Origin: Baffinella frigidus
Taxonomy: Eukaryota > Cryptophyceae > Cryptomonadales > Baffinellaceae
Length of the DNA stretch: 11,256 bases
Assembly: GCA_026770585.1 (NCBI GenBank)
Contig: MU646820.1
Location: 314,945-326,200, forward strand
Direction of reading: 5' to 3'
Position numbers and translations under genes: made by a program. Positions within the stretch are counted from its first letter, which is position 1. Each line of letters begins with the position of its first letter. Under the pieces are notes generated by a model, which saw only the letters and a list, made by a program, of their open reading frames with translations, was not told where the DNA came from and did no database searches. Shown in pieces: positions 1-7,022 of the stretch.

Positions 1-93
1 TGTCGCGCGTGAGGCTGGTGCGCCTACCGGAGCGGCGGGAACGGATGCTGGTGCCCGTGCCGCGCGCTCTGCAGCTCTGGAATGTCGACGCTG
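1..93 (+). CDS. Partial duplicated exon (3' part of membrane-protein exon 1)
   Basis: This segment is base-for-base identical to positions 2064-2156, the 3' end of exon 1 of the plus-strand membrane-protein gene. Identity runs over 95 bp and stops just after the GT of the splice donor. The reading frame is the same and encodes the stretch from SRVRLV to WNVDA. The donor here is G|GTGAGC, closer to the usual consensus than the G|GTTAGC of the second copy. The rest of this copy lies left of the window. No matching exon 2 is visible before the opposite-strand gene at 721-1398. It may be a truncated copy, an alternative first exon that splices to 2630, or an assembly or haplotype duplicate. The sequence alone cannot separate these. 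Confidence 0.6.
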
Positions 94-147
94 GTGAGCG
101 TGGTGTGAAACTGCCGCGCAACGGTCGTGCGTGGTTCAAGCCATGTT

Positions 148-255
148 CAGGGTACCTCGCTCTTAAGAAACCGCCCACCCCCTGGGACCACCGTAGGGTC
201 TTACGCAGAGGCCTACTGCAGGGTCCTAGGGGGGGGGCGGAGCGAGGTACCCCTG
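148..255. mobile_element. Short palindromic TIR element, copy 1
   Basis: A 108-bp element starts CAGGGTACCTCGCTC and ends GAGCGAGGTACCCCTG, so the ends are inverted copies of each other. Subterminal sequence also pairs (AAGAAACCGCCC on the left, GGGGGGGCGG on the right). The right flank is TA; the left flank is TT, so the target duplication is decayed on that side. There is no coding capacity, so this is a MITE-like non-autonomous element. Its centre reads GCC-TA-CTG-CA-GGGTCC, where the related copy at 5352-5467 reads GCC-TA-GGGTCC. It lies 54 bp downstream of the splice donor at 94. Confidence 0.8.
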
Positions 256-315
256 TACACCGCCCGAAGTTGAAACGGATTCGGCCACGCTGGTTTTGAT
301 TTGAAACAACGCACG

Positions 316-380
316 TTTCTCTCACCCTCTCTCTCGCTTTCTCTCTCTCTCTCTCCCTCTCTCTTTCTCTCTCTCTCTCG
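316..380 (+). repeat. CT-rich microsatellite
   Basis: A near-pure pyrimidine tract of CT dinucleotides with scattered CCCT and TTTCT interruptions. A similar tract occurs downstream of the second copy of the duplicated exon (2203-2370). Outside this tract and the palindromic element, I see no feature between 94 and 720. Confidence 0.85.
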
Positions 381-720
381 AGTGCACACGGCGCGGCAAG
401 CGGAGCGCCTTCACGGGAGGGAATACATGGTGGACATGTTGGTGTCAATCTGTGGGTATCTAGGCTCTAAGGGCATGTAAGGACGCAAGGTTAATCAACT
501 CACTTTTCTTTCTCTATCGAGACGAGAGAGAGACGCAATGAGGCACAAACCCGCATGCTTAAGGAGCAGGCTGTGCCAAAAAGAAAGCAGGTGTGCGGCA
601 AGCTGCAGAGACCATTCGTTCATTGAATCAGAACTCGCAGTCGTGGTCCACTCTGCTGTCGCCTGACATCTAGTGGTTCATCCCCGTTGAGATGTGTCGC
701 GCTTCTGTCGGACGCGGTGT

Positions 721-1398
721 TTACTCGAGGAAGGGGCCGCCCGTGAGCTTGTCGACGCACTTGAGGCGGTTGCCAAGGAACTGCAGCCGAACAGGATCAT
801 CAATGACCACACTCCGCCAGATGGTGCCAGGATAGCTGCAGTTTCTAAGAAATGGTCTGCTACTACGCAACCCGTGGCAAAGTGAAATATCAGGGGAGGG
901 GTCCCTTGATTTCTGGTCTGGTACGTCGCATCCCGTGGCACAGGAGTGAAATAGCAGGGGGGTGTCCCTCCTAGCGGCATCTTCCCAGCAGGCTGCCAAG
1001 CAACACACGCACTGATATTCGGCCGCAATGTCGACGCTAGAGGTGTATGGATTCTTGGTGATGCGTGGACAGAGCGCTAGAGTGCGTAGACTGGGCGCCT
1101 CTGGCGCTCAGTCCGAGCACCCTCCCCGCCCCAGCGTGCCTGACGAACGGGCGGTCGTGGAGTGGAATTCGACCTGGAACTGCTGCACGCAGTAATCGAT
1201 GCGGCCCTTGTTCTTGTAGATGTTGGTCCAGGTGTTCCTGGACGACCCCATGGGCGGGACGTAGCCCGCGGGAGGGGCGGGGATCCCCCCGGATGCAGCA
1301 TCCAGACGCATGAACATGGTGCTGCACACAAACAAAACGCTCAGCAACCACCTGGCCCACCGTATTGTGCTCCCTGAGTGAAAACCCTCACTGACCAT
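721..1398 (-). CDS. Predicted small secreted or membrane-anchored protein, two exons, unknown family
   Basis: Proposed model: exon 1 is 1398-1145 and exon 2 is 835-721, giving 122 aa. Exon 1 begins at an ATG. Residues 17-30 (RWLLSVLFVCSTMF) form a hydrophobic segment preceded by basic residues, consistent with a signal peptide or anchor followed by a small-residue AASGG region. The following segment (about residues 35-85) has strongly G/C third positions, which supports real coding on this strand. Donor TC|GTCAGG leaves phase 2. Acceptor CTGCAG at 836 restores the frame and gives a tail starting YPGTIWRSVV and ending GGPFLE before TAA. An alternative acceptor at 845 also fits and adds three residues. 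I do not recognise the family and assign no function. The exon 1 coding call is firmer than the splice to exon 2. Confidence 0.55.
854..969. repeat. Imperfect tandem duplication within intron
   Basis: Two copies of a roughly 55-bp unit lie at 854-907 and 915-969. Each begins GGTCTG, contains CCCGTGGCA and TGAAATA followed by CAGGGG, and ends GTCCCT. They lie in the proposed intron of the minus-strand gene at 721-1398, where they account for over a third of its length. No coding potential is apparent. Confidence 0.8.
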
Positions 1399-1912
1399 AG
1401 GGCGCCTGCCCGGGAGACCAGCCTCACTCGGGCCCGGCGAAGCATTCCGCGCGACCCCAGCCACCTCGCCTCTTCCGATTGAGGGAACAATCACACACGC
1501 CGCTGTGTCCGAAGCCTGCCCGCTGTGTCCGAGCTAGCCTCGCCGACCCGAGAGAGCTGTGTGCCGCCAGCCCAGCCCAGACACGCCGCAGCTGTCCCCC
1601 CTGCGCGGAGCAGCCAGCTCCTGTGCCGCCTCGCTGCTGACCACGGAAAGAGTCTGCATCCACTGCGTGCAGCCCCTCCCGCTGCGAAACCTGCGGCGCA
1701 CCTGAACCGGTCTAGAGAACACTGCTCATACTACGCCTGCAGCTGGCCAGAGTCCCCTCCAGACAGCCCCCTAGCGCCCACCACATGGGAATGGGAGCTC
1801 ACATTCTGGTGAAGATGTCTTTTCGCGGCGTTGGCTGATCTGATCACTCAACTCCTGAACCACGCTGGTGCAGGAGTGACTTTAACCGTCATAAGTTGAC
1901 GACGCTTCAGAA
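1399..1912. other. Divergent intergenic region, probable bidirectional promoter
   Basis: This 514-bp stretch separates the ATG of the minus-strand gene (1398) from the ATG of the plus-strand gene (1913), so both promoters should lie here. I see no convincing TATA box. It contains a short direct repeat (CGCTGTGTCCGA at about 1501 and 1521) and a dispersed repeat at 1667-1710. Several open frames cross it but none is supported as a gene. Confidence 0.4.
1667..1710 (+). repeat. Dispersed repeat, copy A
   Basis: The segment from GTGCAG through CCTCCCGCTGCGAAACCTGC to GAACCGG recurs in the same orientation at 5794-5845, with a small insertion and a few mismatches. The core of about 20 bases is identical. 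One copy lies upstream of the plus-strand gene and one downstream of it. Its class is unknown. Confidence 0.7.
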
Positions 1913-4900
1913 ATGGAGGGCGACGCGCTCCTCGGGGGGGCGGTCTCCGCTCCCCCAACGCGGAGGGCGGCCGCTGGGCGTGTGGCGGCTCTATGTGGAG
2001 TGCTCGCTCTCGCTGCGGTCGCGCTTGTGCTCTCGCAGCGGGCGGTGTCGCCGGTGGAGGACCTGTCGCGCGTGAGGCTGGTGCGCCTACCGGAGCGGCG
2101 GGAACGGATGCTGGTGCCCGTGCCGCGCGCTCTGCAGCTCTGGAATGTCGACGCTGGTTAGCATGATCCATGTTTTGACCGAGTGTGGTTGTGTGCACGC
2201 CTCGTTCTCTCTGTCTTTGTCTGTATGTCTGTATGTCTGTATGTCTGTCCTGTGTTTCTCTCTCTCCCTCTCTCTCCCTCTCTCTCGCTGCCTTTCGCTA
2301 TTACTCTCTCTCTCTTTCGCTCTCCATCGCGCGCTGTCTCTCTCTCGCTTGCTCGCTCGCGCGCAGTTGCATCGAGATAGCCCTCGGGTGCGCTACGGAG
2401 GTTTTCACACGGTGCTCCACGGAACGACTGGGGTTGGGGGTTCAGGGTTCAGGGGTCAGGGGTTTCGTGTGCTGTTTGGGGGGAACGACCGAGGGTTGCA
2501 GGTGGTAGGCCGTGACTCGCTCACTCTCCCTCAGATGCAGAGCGGTGTGCTGCCACCATCGGCTCACACCAACACGCGCCCTGAAGGCATGGTACGCCCG
2601 ACTGACGCGGTTGCGGGCTGTGTCTGCAGAAATGCAGGGAGACTGCATCTGCGAGAGGCCCTTCGACAAGATCACGCGTGTGGTGAACAAGGAGATCGTC
2701 TGCAAATGCCCGCGCAACTTCGTGCCTACCAAGGACGAACTGGACGAGGAGCAGGACGAGGATCCCGAGGAGATGTTGTACGAAGACGGGTAACCCGCCC
2801 AGTCGGCCAGGAACCCGAGCGATGCCTCCTCACTCGGTTTCACCGACTATGATCAATTTGGCATGCTGGGTGTGCTGTACACATCCGTCATCGTGGGTGT
2901 GGAAAAGAGCCTGGGCTCGCCAAGTTGGTGAGCCCAAATAGACTGAGGCAGAGCTAGGAATCTAATTTCGGAACAAGGCAGAATCTGACCCACTTCTTAA
3001 GGCTTCCGACGCCGAAGATACGGGAAGATATTCTATTTTAGGAATAAAAAGAAGCCTTGACATTGCATAAATCAATACAGATTCTGGTACCGAGATGAAA
3101 TCCGAGCTGTGTTGAGCTGGCACACACTGCGTGAACTGAGGGAAGCTACAAGAGCCAGATATCTGGCACCCGCGCCATACAGCGGTCTAGGAAGGGATTT
3201 TCTGGCCGAAATTGAGCTACTTCCCGTTAGCCGTGAGGATAGCCCTAGGAATAACGCTATGTCCCTACGGATTGCCACCGTAGGGTCTAAGAAGTATCCA
3301 CGTATGGTTTATTCACGAAATCCCTTCGTTGTCAGATGCGTCCCAAAAGGCATTCCCGGTGCCCACTACCGTGGCGCGCAGCGTGGGAAAGTAGGAACGA
3401 TTTGCCCTTTTGGTTTCTCTCGGCCGTTTCCCGACAGCCAGCGTGCCAGAAAACGCCAAGACAATTCGTCAGGAGTCGCGGGAACCACCTTCAACCCTTC
3501 ACCCGAATCCAGAATCCCAAAGCCCTCAGCCCTACACCCTAAACCCTACAACATCATCCCTCATCCTGAATCCCGAAACCGTGCACCGTAAACCGTCAAC
3601 CGTAATCCGAAAAGCGTAAACCGTAAACCCCAACCCTTAAAGCCCTAGACCCCTGAAACTCTAAACTCTAAACTCTAAACCCTAAACCCTAAACCCTAAA
3701 CCTTTGAAACCCAAAACCCAAACCCCCAAACACCTAAAATCCAAGCGCCCAACAAACCGTACACCCCTTTTGAAAGCCCCGATCGGTCCGAGTCTTTCGG
3801 CCGCGCCAAGTCTTTTAGCACCGGTCTCGTGTGGGATGCAGTTTGATTTGAGAATCCATGTGGTGAAAATAGTTTCCTTGGAAGCACTGAGAATCTCCCA
3901 CATGCGTGGGATGTTGTTCTGAGGATAGTCGATTTGGCGGAGCCATCACCAGATAATCATGATTATTATGATGATGATGATGATGATGAGGCCACTTATT
4001 ATGGTCGAATTATGGTCGATGAAAATTGGATTCTATCTGTTTTTACTACAGGTCACGCTTGTTTCCGGCTACTCGGTCACCAAATTCGAAATATCCTCGT
4101 ACAAATCACAAATGTGTCCGACACGTTCTTTGACTGTTCTAGCGATCCGAAACCGGGTAATTCGTCCGGATTTTCAGTTGCCGATCGGCAAACTGATAAT
4201 ATGGGCCAAATTCTCCATGAAGAACTCACCTGGTGATAATTTCATGAGAAAATCGTATGCTGACAAACCGACAAAGGAGTGTTGGACACACATGTCACGT
4301 GGGGTTTCTCAGTCGGATGCAAGTGGCGCGGGTAGGGGCCATGGGTCCTCTCCTGGGGTCTCAGGGGGAAGTTTTACTCGCACCGTCGATCTGAATAGCT
4401 GAGAGGAACGCCCGCGGCGCGGCGCGTGTGATGCCGTGTCTAACTTTCACGGGGCCCCCTTCGGGCGCCCGTGGGTCCCGTGAGACCCGCGGAGCCCATG
4501 AGGGGATGCTTGCTTTGAAAATCAAGAAGAGGTTGAATAGATGGACTTCTGAAAGAGTCACGGTCTTGCATTTCGATTTCGATTTGAAACAGGAAATCGT
4601 GTTTCAAATCGAAATCGAAATCCATTTAAAACAGATTCCTGGTACGAATTTCTTGTTTTAAGAGCTCTCAAATACAATACTTGTTGCGCTAGAAGTGCAA
4701 TTGTAGGGCTACAATCCTTTTAACTCGAAATTCTCAGGAAATATTTTTCCGACCATAATAAGTGGCCTGATAATGATGGCAGGTGTCTTTGCGTGCCGGG
4801 GCCTACCAAGTTCCCCGGGAGCGAGAACTTCAAGGAGTGCACGTGCACTTGCCCCATCGAGGACCAGGACGTCTGGGATTTCGACATGCATCCTCGTAAG

Positions 4901-5615
4901 TCCCCGCTGCCTACCAACCCTCAGCCCCGCACCAAATCGTCTTTTCTATATATCCTTCACGTGTCCAGTAGGCTCATATACGTTACGGTAGGGCCCTAGG
5001 ACCTGCCTAGGACCTGGCGTGGGTCGTTGAAGACCTCCTCTCCTGGCCACGTGAGGGATACCCGGATCTGTACCTCGCCGCGTCGGATTCACCGCGTCGG
5101 AATCCGACGAGTTGTGAATGGGTTTGAAACACTTACAAGTGCCAATGTCGGTGCCTACGAAATTTTCTCAGAAATTTGAAAGAACCTAGCAGACCATCTC
5201 GGAAATTGCGATTTGGTCTGGGTGTGAGGGTCGGCGGGGGCTGCCCTGTTTCCCAGCAGCCTCTCGCCTGCCTCTCGCCTGCGACGCTGCCACTTGATGT
5301 GCTCGAGACTGTCTGGGGATACTACCCCGTGTAGGATGACCGGAGTGACTACAGGGGTACCTCGCCCATAAGGAACCGCCCCCCCCTACGACCCTACGTA
5401 AAACTATGCCTAGGGTCCTATTGGGGTCCTTGGGGGGGGGCGGTTTCTTATGAGCGAGGTACCCCTGTATCCCCAGAGACTGATTCCACGAGAAAGTCGA
5501 CGCACGAGGGTGAGGCCACGTGGAAGCTAACCGCGGGCACCGGGCGGGGGCTGCAGCGATCAACGACGACGAGGCGGACGAGGCGGACGAGCTCAAGCCG
5601 GTTGCATCACCGTGA
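1913..5615 (+). CDS. Predicted type II single-pass membrane protein with CxC motifs, four exons, unknown family
   Basis: Model: exons 1913-2156, 2630-2789, 4783-4895 and 5557-5615, encoding 191 aa. All three junctions are phase-compatible (phases 1, 2, 1). The donors are GTTAGC, GTAACC and GTAAGT; the acceptors are TCTGCAG, ATGGCAG and GCTGCAG. Residues 1-23 are short and basic. Residues 24-41 (VAALCGVLALAAVALVLS) form one transmembrane helix, followed by an Arg-rich juxtamembrane stretch (about 52-66). The presumed lumenal part has paired cysteines CIC (87-89), CKC (106-108), CLC (136-138) and CTCTC (154-158), with an acidic linker between the second and third (117-134). The tail is acidic (DDEADEADE, 176-184) and ends VASP before TGA. 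Reading through the second donor would instead stop at TAA 2791-2793. The CxC spacing suggests metal binding or disulfides, which is inference. I recognise no family. Exon 4 is the least certain. Confidence 0.6.
2203..2370 (+). repeat. CT-rich and TGTATGTC-type simple repeats in intron 1
   Basis: A long pyrimidine-rich tract contains a short TGTATGTC array (about 2221-2250) followed by CT and CTCG repeats. It lies in intron 1 (2157-2629) of the membrane-protein gene. It resembles the tract at 316-380 downstream of the duplicated exon. Confidence 0.8.
2431..2466 (+). repeat. Degenerate telomere-like repeat in intron 1
   Basis: Consecutive GGGTTGG, GGGTTCA, GGGTTCA and GGGGTCA units are variants of the TTTAGGG-type telomere repeat, on the G-rich strand. 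The tract lies inside intron 1 of the membrane-protein gene, about 165 bp upstream of the proposed acceptor. Confidence 0.65.
3073..3591 (+). other. Long open frame of lower GC inside intron 2, origin unclear
   Basis: A frame without stops runs from 3061 to a TAG just after 3588. Before it enters the telomere-like tract it has a plausibly protein-like composition, from QYRFWYRDE to PFGFSRPFP. The base composition is clearly less GC-rich than the neighbouring exons. No ATG opens it: the first ATG codon is well inside, and the open part begins within the intron. It could be a remnant of inserted DNA or a chance open frame in a roughly 50% GC stretch. I recognise no family. Confidence 0.2.
3530..3735 (-). 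repeat. Interstitial telomere-like tract (CCCTAAA and variants)
   Basis: Perfect CCCTAAA units occur at about 3677-3702 (CTAAACCCTAAACCCTAAAC). They are flanked by degenerate variants (AAACCGT, CTCTAAA, AAACCCC and AAACCCA) extending over about 200 bp. CCCTAAA/TTTAGGG is the telomere repeat of plants and many algae. The tract lies inside the 1993-nt intron 2 of the membrane-protein gene, so it is interstitial and not a chromosome end. Confidence 0.85.
3961..3989 (+). repeat. GAT trinucleotide microsatellite
   Basis: GATTATTATGATGATGATGA continues as a further GAT run, inside intron 2 of the membrane-protein gene. It would read as an acidic run in one frame, but the surrounding frames show no coding support. 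The rest of intron 2 between 3740 and 4560 has no feature that I can support. Confidence 0.85.
4570..4621. repeat. Perfect 22-bp inverted repeat with 8-nt loop
   Basis: The left arm 4570-4591 starts ATTTCGATTTCG and ends GAAACA. The right arm 4600-4621 is its exact reverse complement, starting TGTTTC. The loop is GGAAATCG. The arms themselves contain a repeated ATTTCG/CGAAAT motif. The hairpin would form in the pre-mRNA of the membrane-protein gene, about 160 nt upstream of the exon 3 acceptor. It has no T-run or other terminator character. Confidence 0.9.
4964..5022 (+). repeat. Donor-proximal intronic repeat, copy A
   Basis: Starting CCAGTAGG and containing GTAGGGCCCTAGGACCTGCC, this segment recurs at 8358-8416 with most positions identical. 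The core resembles the central part of the palindromic elements (TAGGGTCCTAGG), so it may be a degraded relative. It begins 68 nt downstream of the donor at 4896 (intron 3 of the membrane-protein gene). Confidence 0.75.
5081..5109. repeat. 10-bp inverted repeat
   Basis: CGTCGGATTC and GAATCCGACG are perfect reverse complements separated by 9 nt, within intron 3 of the membrane-protein gene. No function is evident. Confidence 0.7.
5352..5467. mobile_element. Short palindromic TIR element, copy 2 (uninterrupted)
   Basis: A 116-bp element flanked by TA (5350-5351) and TA (5468-5469). It begins CAGGGGTACCTCGCCCATAA and ends in the complementary GAGCGAGGTACCCCTG. The subterminal AAGGAACCGCCCC pairs with GGGGCGGTTTCTTA. 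The centre is ACTATGCC-TA-GGGTCCTA (5403-5420), with the central TA at 5411-5412. TA duplication plus terminal inverted repeats and no coding capacity fit a MITE mobilised by a Tc1/mariner-type transposase, which is inference. It lies in intron 3 of the membrane-protein gene. It is the best reference copy of the family in this window. Confidence 0.85.
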
Positions 5616-5846
5616 CTTTGACATCACGATATCTTAAGTCGTTTTTCGGCTTCATCAAGCGAGGCGTGGCCTGGATGCCCCCAGCGCCAATCACGCTGCA
5701 GTGGCGCCCAGCGTGGCAGCGACCGTTGCTCTGTCAAATCTGTACAAATACATTCTGGAAAACGGCGCGGGCGTGCATCGGTGGAGCTAGTGTGTGCAGT
5801 CCAGTCCCTCCCGCTGCGAAACCTGCAGGGGGCACATGAACCGGGC
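5616..5846. other. Intergenic sequence downstream of the membrane-protein gene
   Basis: Presumed 3' flank of the plus-strand gene. A 75-codon open frame (5612-5839) overlaps the end of exon 4 in another frame, has no supporting features and runs into the dispersed repeat, so I do not call it. No clear AATAAA-type polyadenylation signal is visible. Confidence 0.4.
5794..5845 (+). repeat. Dispersed repeat, copy B
   Basis: Second copy of the repeat at 1667-1710, sharing the CCTCCCGCTGCGAAACCTGC core and the GAACCGG end. It abuts the left TA of the palindromic element that starts at 5849. Confidence 0.7.
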
Positions 5847-5947
5847 TACATGGGTGCCTCGCTCAAAAGAAACCGCATCATCCCAGGATCCTACAGTATG
5901 ACTATGCCTACAGGGGTACCTCGCTTATAAGGAACCGGAAATCTGAA

Positions 5948-6100
5948 AACGCCCGCCGTCCGTTCCTTAATTATTAAGGAACTCCGTGGAAACGCCCGCC
6001 CCCCGTTCCTTAATTATTAAGGAACTCACGAAAAACGCCCGCCCTCCGTTTCTTAATTATTAAGGAACTTACGAAAAACGCTCGCCTTGTTTCTTAATCC
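5948..6100. repeat. 43-bp tandem repeat, block 1
   Basis: Units start at 5948, 5991, 6034 and 6077 (the last truncated), an exact 43-bp period. Each begins AACGCCCGCC and carries the palindrome TTCCTTAATTATTAAGGAA, with minor changes in unit 3. The palindrome arms share AAGGAAC with the inner element's terminal repeat, so they may be internal copies of a subterminal motif. Confidence 0.9.
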
Positions 6101-6225
6101 TCCTTTTTTTTTTATCCTCCCCCCCTCGCGTTCGACACTGCGCCGCCCCCTCAAACGCCGCCCTCTCAAACTCAGACCACTCCTCGTCCTCACCACTGCA
6201 TGCATGACTTGGGCCCTGCGGCCCG

Positions 6226-6354
6226 AACGCCCGCCTTCCGTTCCTTGTTTATTAAGAAACTCCGTTGAAACGCCCGCCCTATGTTCCTTAATTATTAAGG
6301 AACTCAGTGAGAACGCCCGCCCTCCGTTCCTTATTTATTAAGGAACTCAGACAC
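6226..6354. repeat. 43-bp tandem repeat, block 2
   Basis: Three full units start at 6226, 6269 and 6312 with the same 43-bp period and orientation as block 1; a degenerate partial unit follows to about 6384. Unit 1 has TTCCTTGTTTATTAAGAAA, the middle one has the perfect palindrome, and the third has TTCCTTATTTATTAAGGAA. Confidence 0.9.
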
Positions 6355-6466
6355 CAAAAACGCCATGTTCCTTATGTGGACTGTTCCTTATAGTTGAGGT
6401 ACCCCTGTAGGGTCCTATGGTGGTCCTAGGGGGGTGAGCGTTTCTTATGAGCGAGGTACCTCTGTA

Positions 6467-6711
6467 GACCGTGTGAGACACTTAACCTCCGCCTTGATGC
6501 GGGTTGTCGCGGACGGGAAAACGTGACGCGACAAGAGCCTTTTTTCAAGTTCTCTTTGTGAGGACCATCCGCCTCAGGCGGAGAACATAAGTCATCTTTG
6601 TAGACTTGAGGATATTAAGTTTATTCCCCACAATAGTGGATCCCCTTTTGGGTGGGAATAAACCCATGAGTGTTGAGACTCTTCGCTTCTGCGGCCTCGA
6701 CGCGAGGCACC
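6467..6711. other. Intergenic spacer with small inverted repeats
   Basis: No coding support. It holds a 10-bp inverted pair GTTTATTCCC (6619-6628) and GGGAATAAAC (6654-6663), and a CCGCC-TCA-GGCGG hairpin near 6579-6591. It may be degraded transposable-element sequence. Confidence 0.45.
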
Positions 6712-6713
6712 TA

Positions 6714-6915
6714 CAGGGATACCTCGTGTACGTGTACAAGAACCCGTAACTTAAGAATACGGGAGAGATTCGACCCCTGCGTGTTCTAAAATTAGCACCA
6801 GAAGGTTCCCTACATCTCGCGATTTATTTAACCCGCGGGCACTTCTGTAATTCAAGAACACGACACGAGGATCGAGCAAGGGTGTTCTCATAGGCGAGGT
6901 ACCCCCCCTGTACTG
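6714..6915. mobile_element. Inner TIR element, degenerate copy
   Basis: It starts CAGGGATACCTCG after TA (6712-6713) and ends GGCGAGGTACCCCCCCTGTA followed by CTG, with TA at 6916-6917. Its middle (GTGTTCTAAAATTAGCACCA, then GAAGGTTCCCTACATCTCGC) aligns with the middle of the element at 7103-7296. The following 6918-6960 looks like the right half of an outer palindromic element (ending GAGCGAGGTAACCCTG, then TA). No left half of that outer copy is recognisable. Confidence 0.6.
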
Positions 6916-6917
6916 TA

Positions 6918-6960
6918 GGGTCATGGGGGAATGCGCCTCCGTATGAGCGAGGTAACCCTG
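6918..6960. mobile_element. Right half of a palindromic TIR element
   Basis: It reads GGGTCATGGGGG through GTATGAGCGAGGTAACCCTG and is followed by TA at 6961-6962. It matches the right half of the uninterrupted copy from its central TA to its end. The left half is missing or unrecognisable. Confidence 0.7.
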
Positions 6961-7022
6961 TAGGTGCAGAGCGGAAAGAGCGCAGCACATCAGGAGGTGG
7001 GCGCGGTGGGTGCACGACAGAG

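Larger units (their letters stand above)
5911..6407. mobile_element. Inner TIR element carrying 43-bp tandem palindromic repeats
   Basis: This 497-bp element is flanked by TA at 5909-5910 and 6408-6409. The left end CAGGGGTACCTCGCTTATAA followed by GGAAC is matched on the right by GTTCCTTATAG followed by TTGAGGTACCCCTG. The inverted repeat is about 25 bp with a few mismatches around position 13. The interior is mostly two blocks of a 43-bp tandem repeat separated by a 125-bp pyrimidine-rich spacer. There is no transposase frame, so it is non-autonomous. Confidence 0.8.
5849..6464. mobile_element. Palindromic TIR element, copy 3, interrupted by a second element
   Basis: Left half 5849-5908 (CATGGGTGCCTCGCTCAAAA) and right half 6410-6464 (ending GAGCGAGGTACCTCTG) are the two halves of one copy of the family. 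TA flanks it on both sides (5847-5848 and 6465-6466). Removing the inner element rejoins ACTATGCC-TA-GGGTCCTA, the exact centre of the uninterrupted copy at 5352-5467. Both half sequences align with that copy end to end. Confidence 0.85.

Noticed and set aside
1027-1040. AATGTCGACGCT match to the end of the duplicated exon
   Set aside because: Only about 12 bases match, with no extension on either side, so it is too short to call a third copy.
2145-2852. 235-codon plus-strand open frame
   Set aside because: It is driven by the CT-rich intronic repeat (reading as Leu/Ser runs) and overlaps exon 2 in a different frame.
4570-4621. Transcription terminator hairpin
   Set aside because: There is no T-run, it lies inside a predicted intron, and rho-independent termination is not expected in this context.
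4793-4999. Read-through of the exon 3 donor to a stop near 5000
   Set aside because: The GTAAGT at 4896 is a consensus donor and the downstream reading loses coding character, so splicing is preferred.
5186-5596. 136-codon minus-strand open frame
   Set aside because: It crosses the palindromic element and is antisense to exon 4; its Ser/Ala run mirrors the acidic GAC/GAG repeat on the plus strand.
5948-6354. CRISPR array
   Set aside because: The 43-bp repeats are directly contiguous with no unique spacers, lie within a TIR element, and the context is a eukaryotic nucleus.
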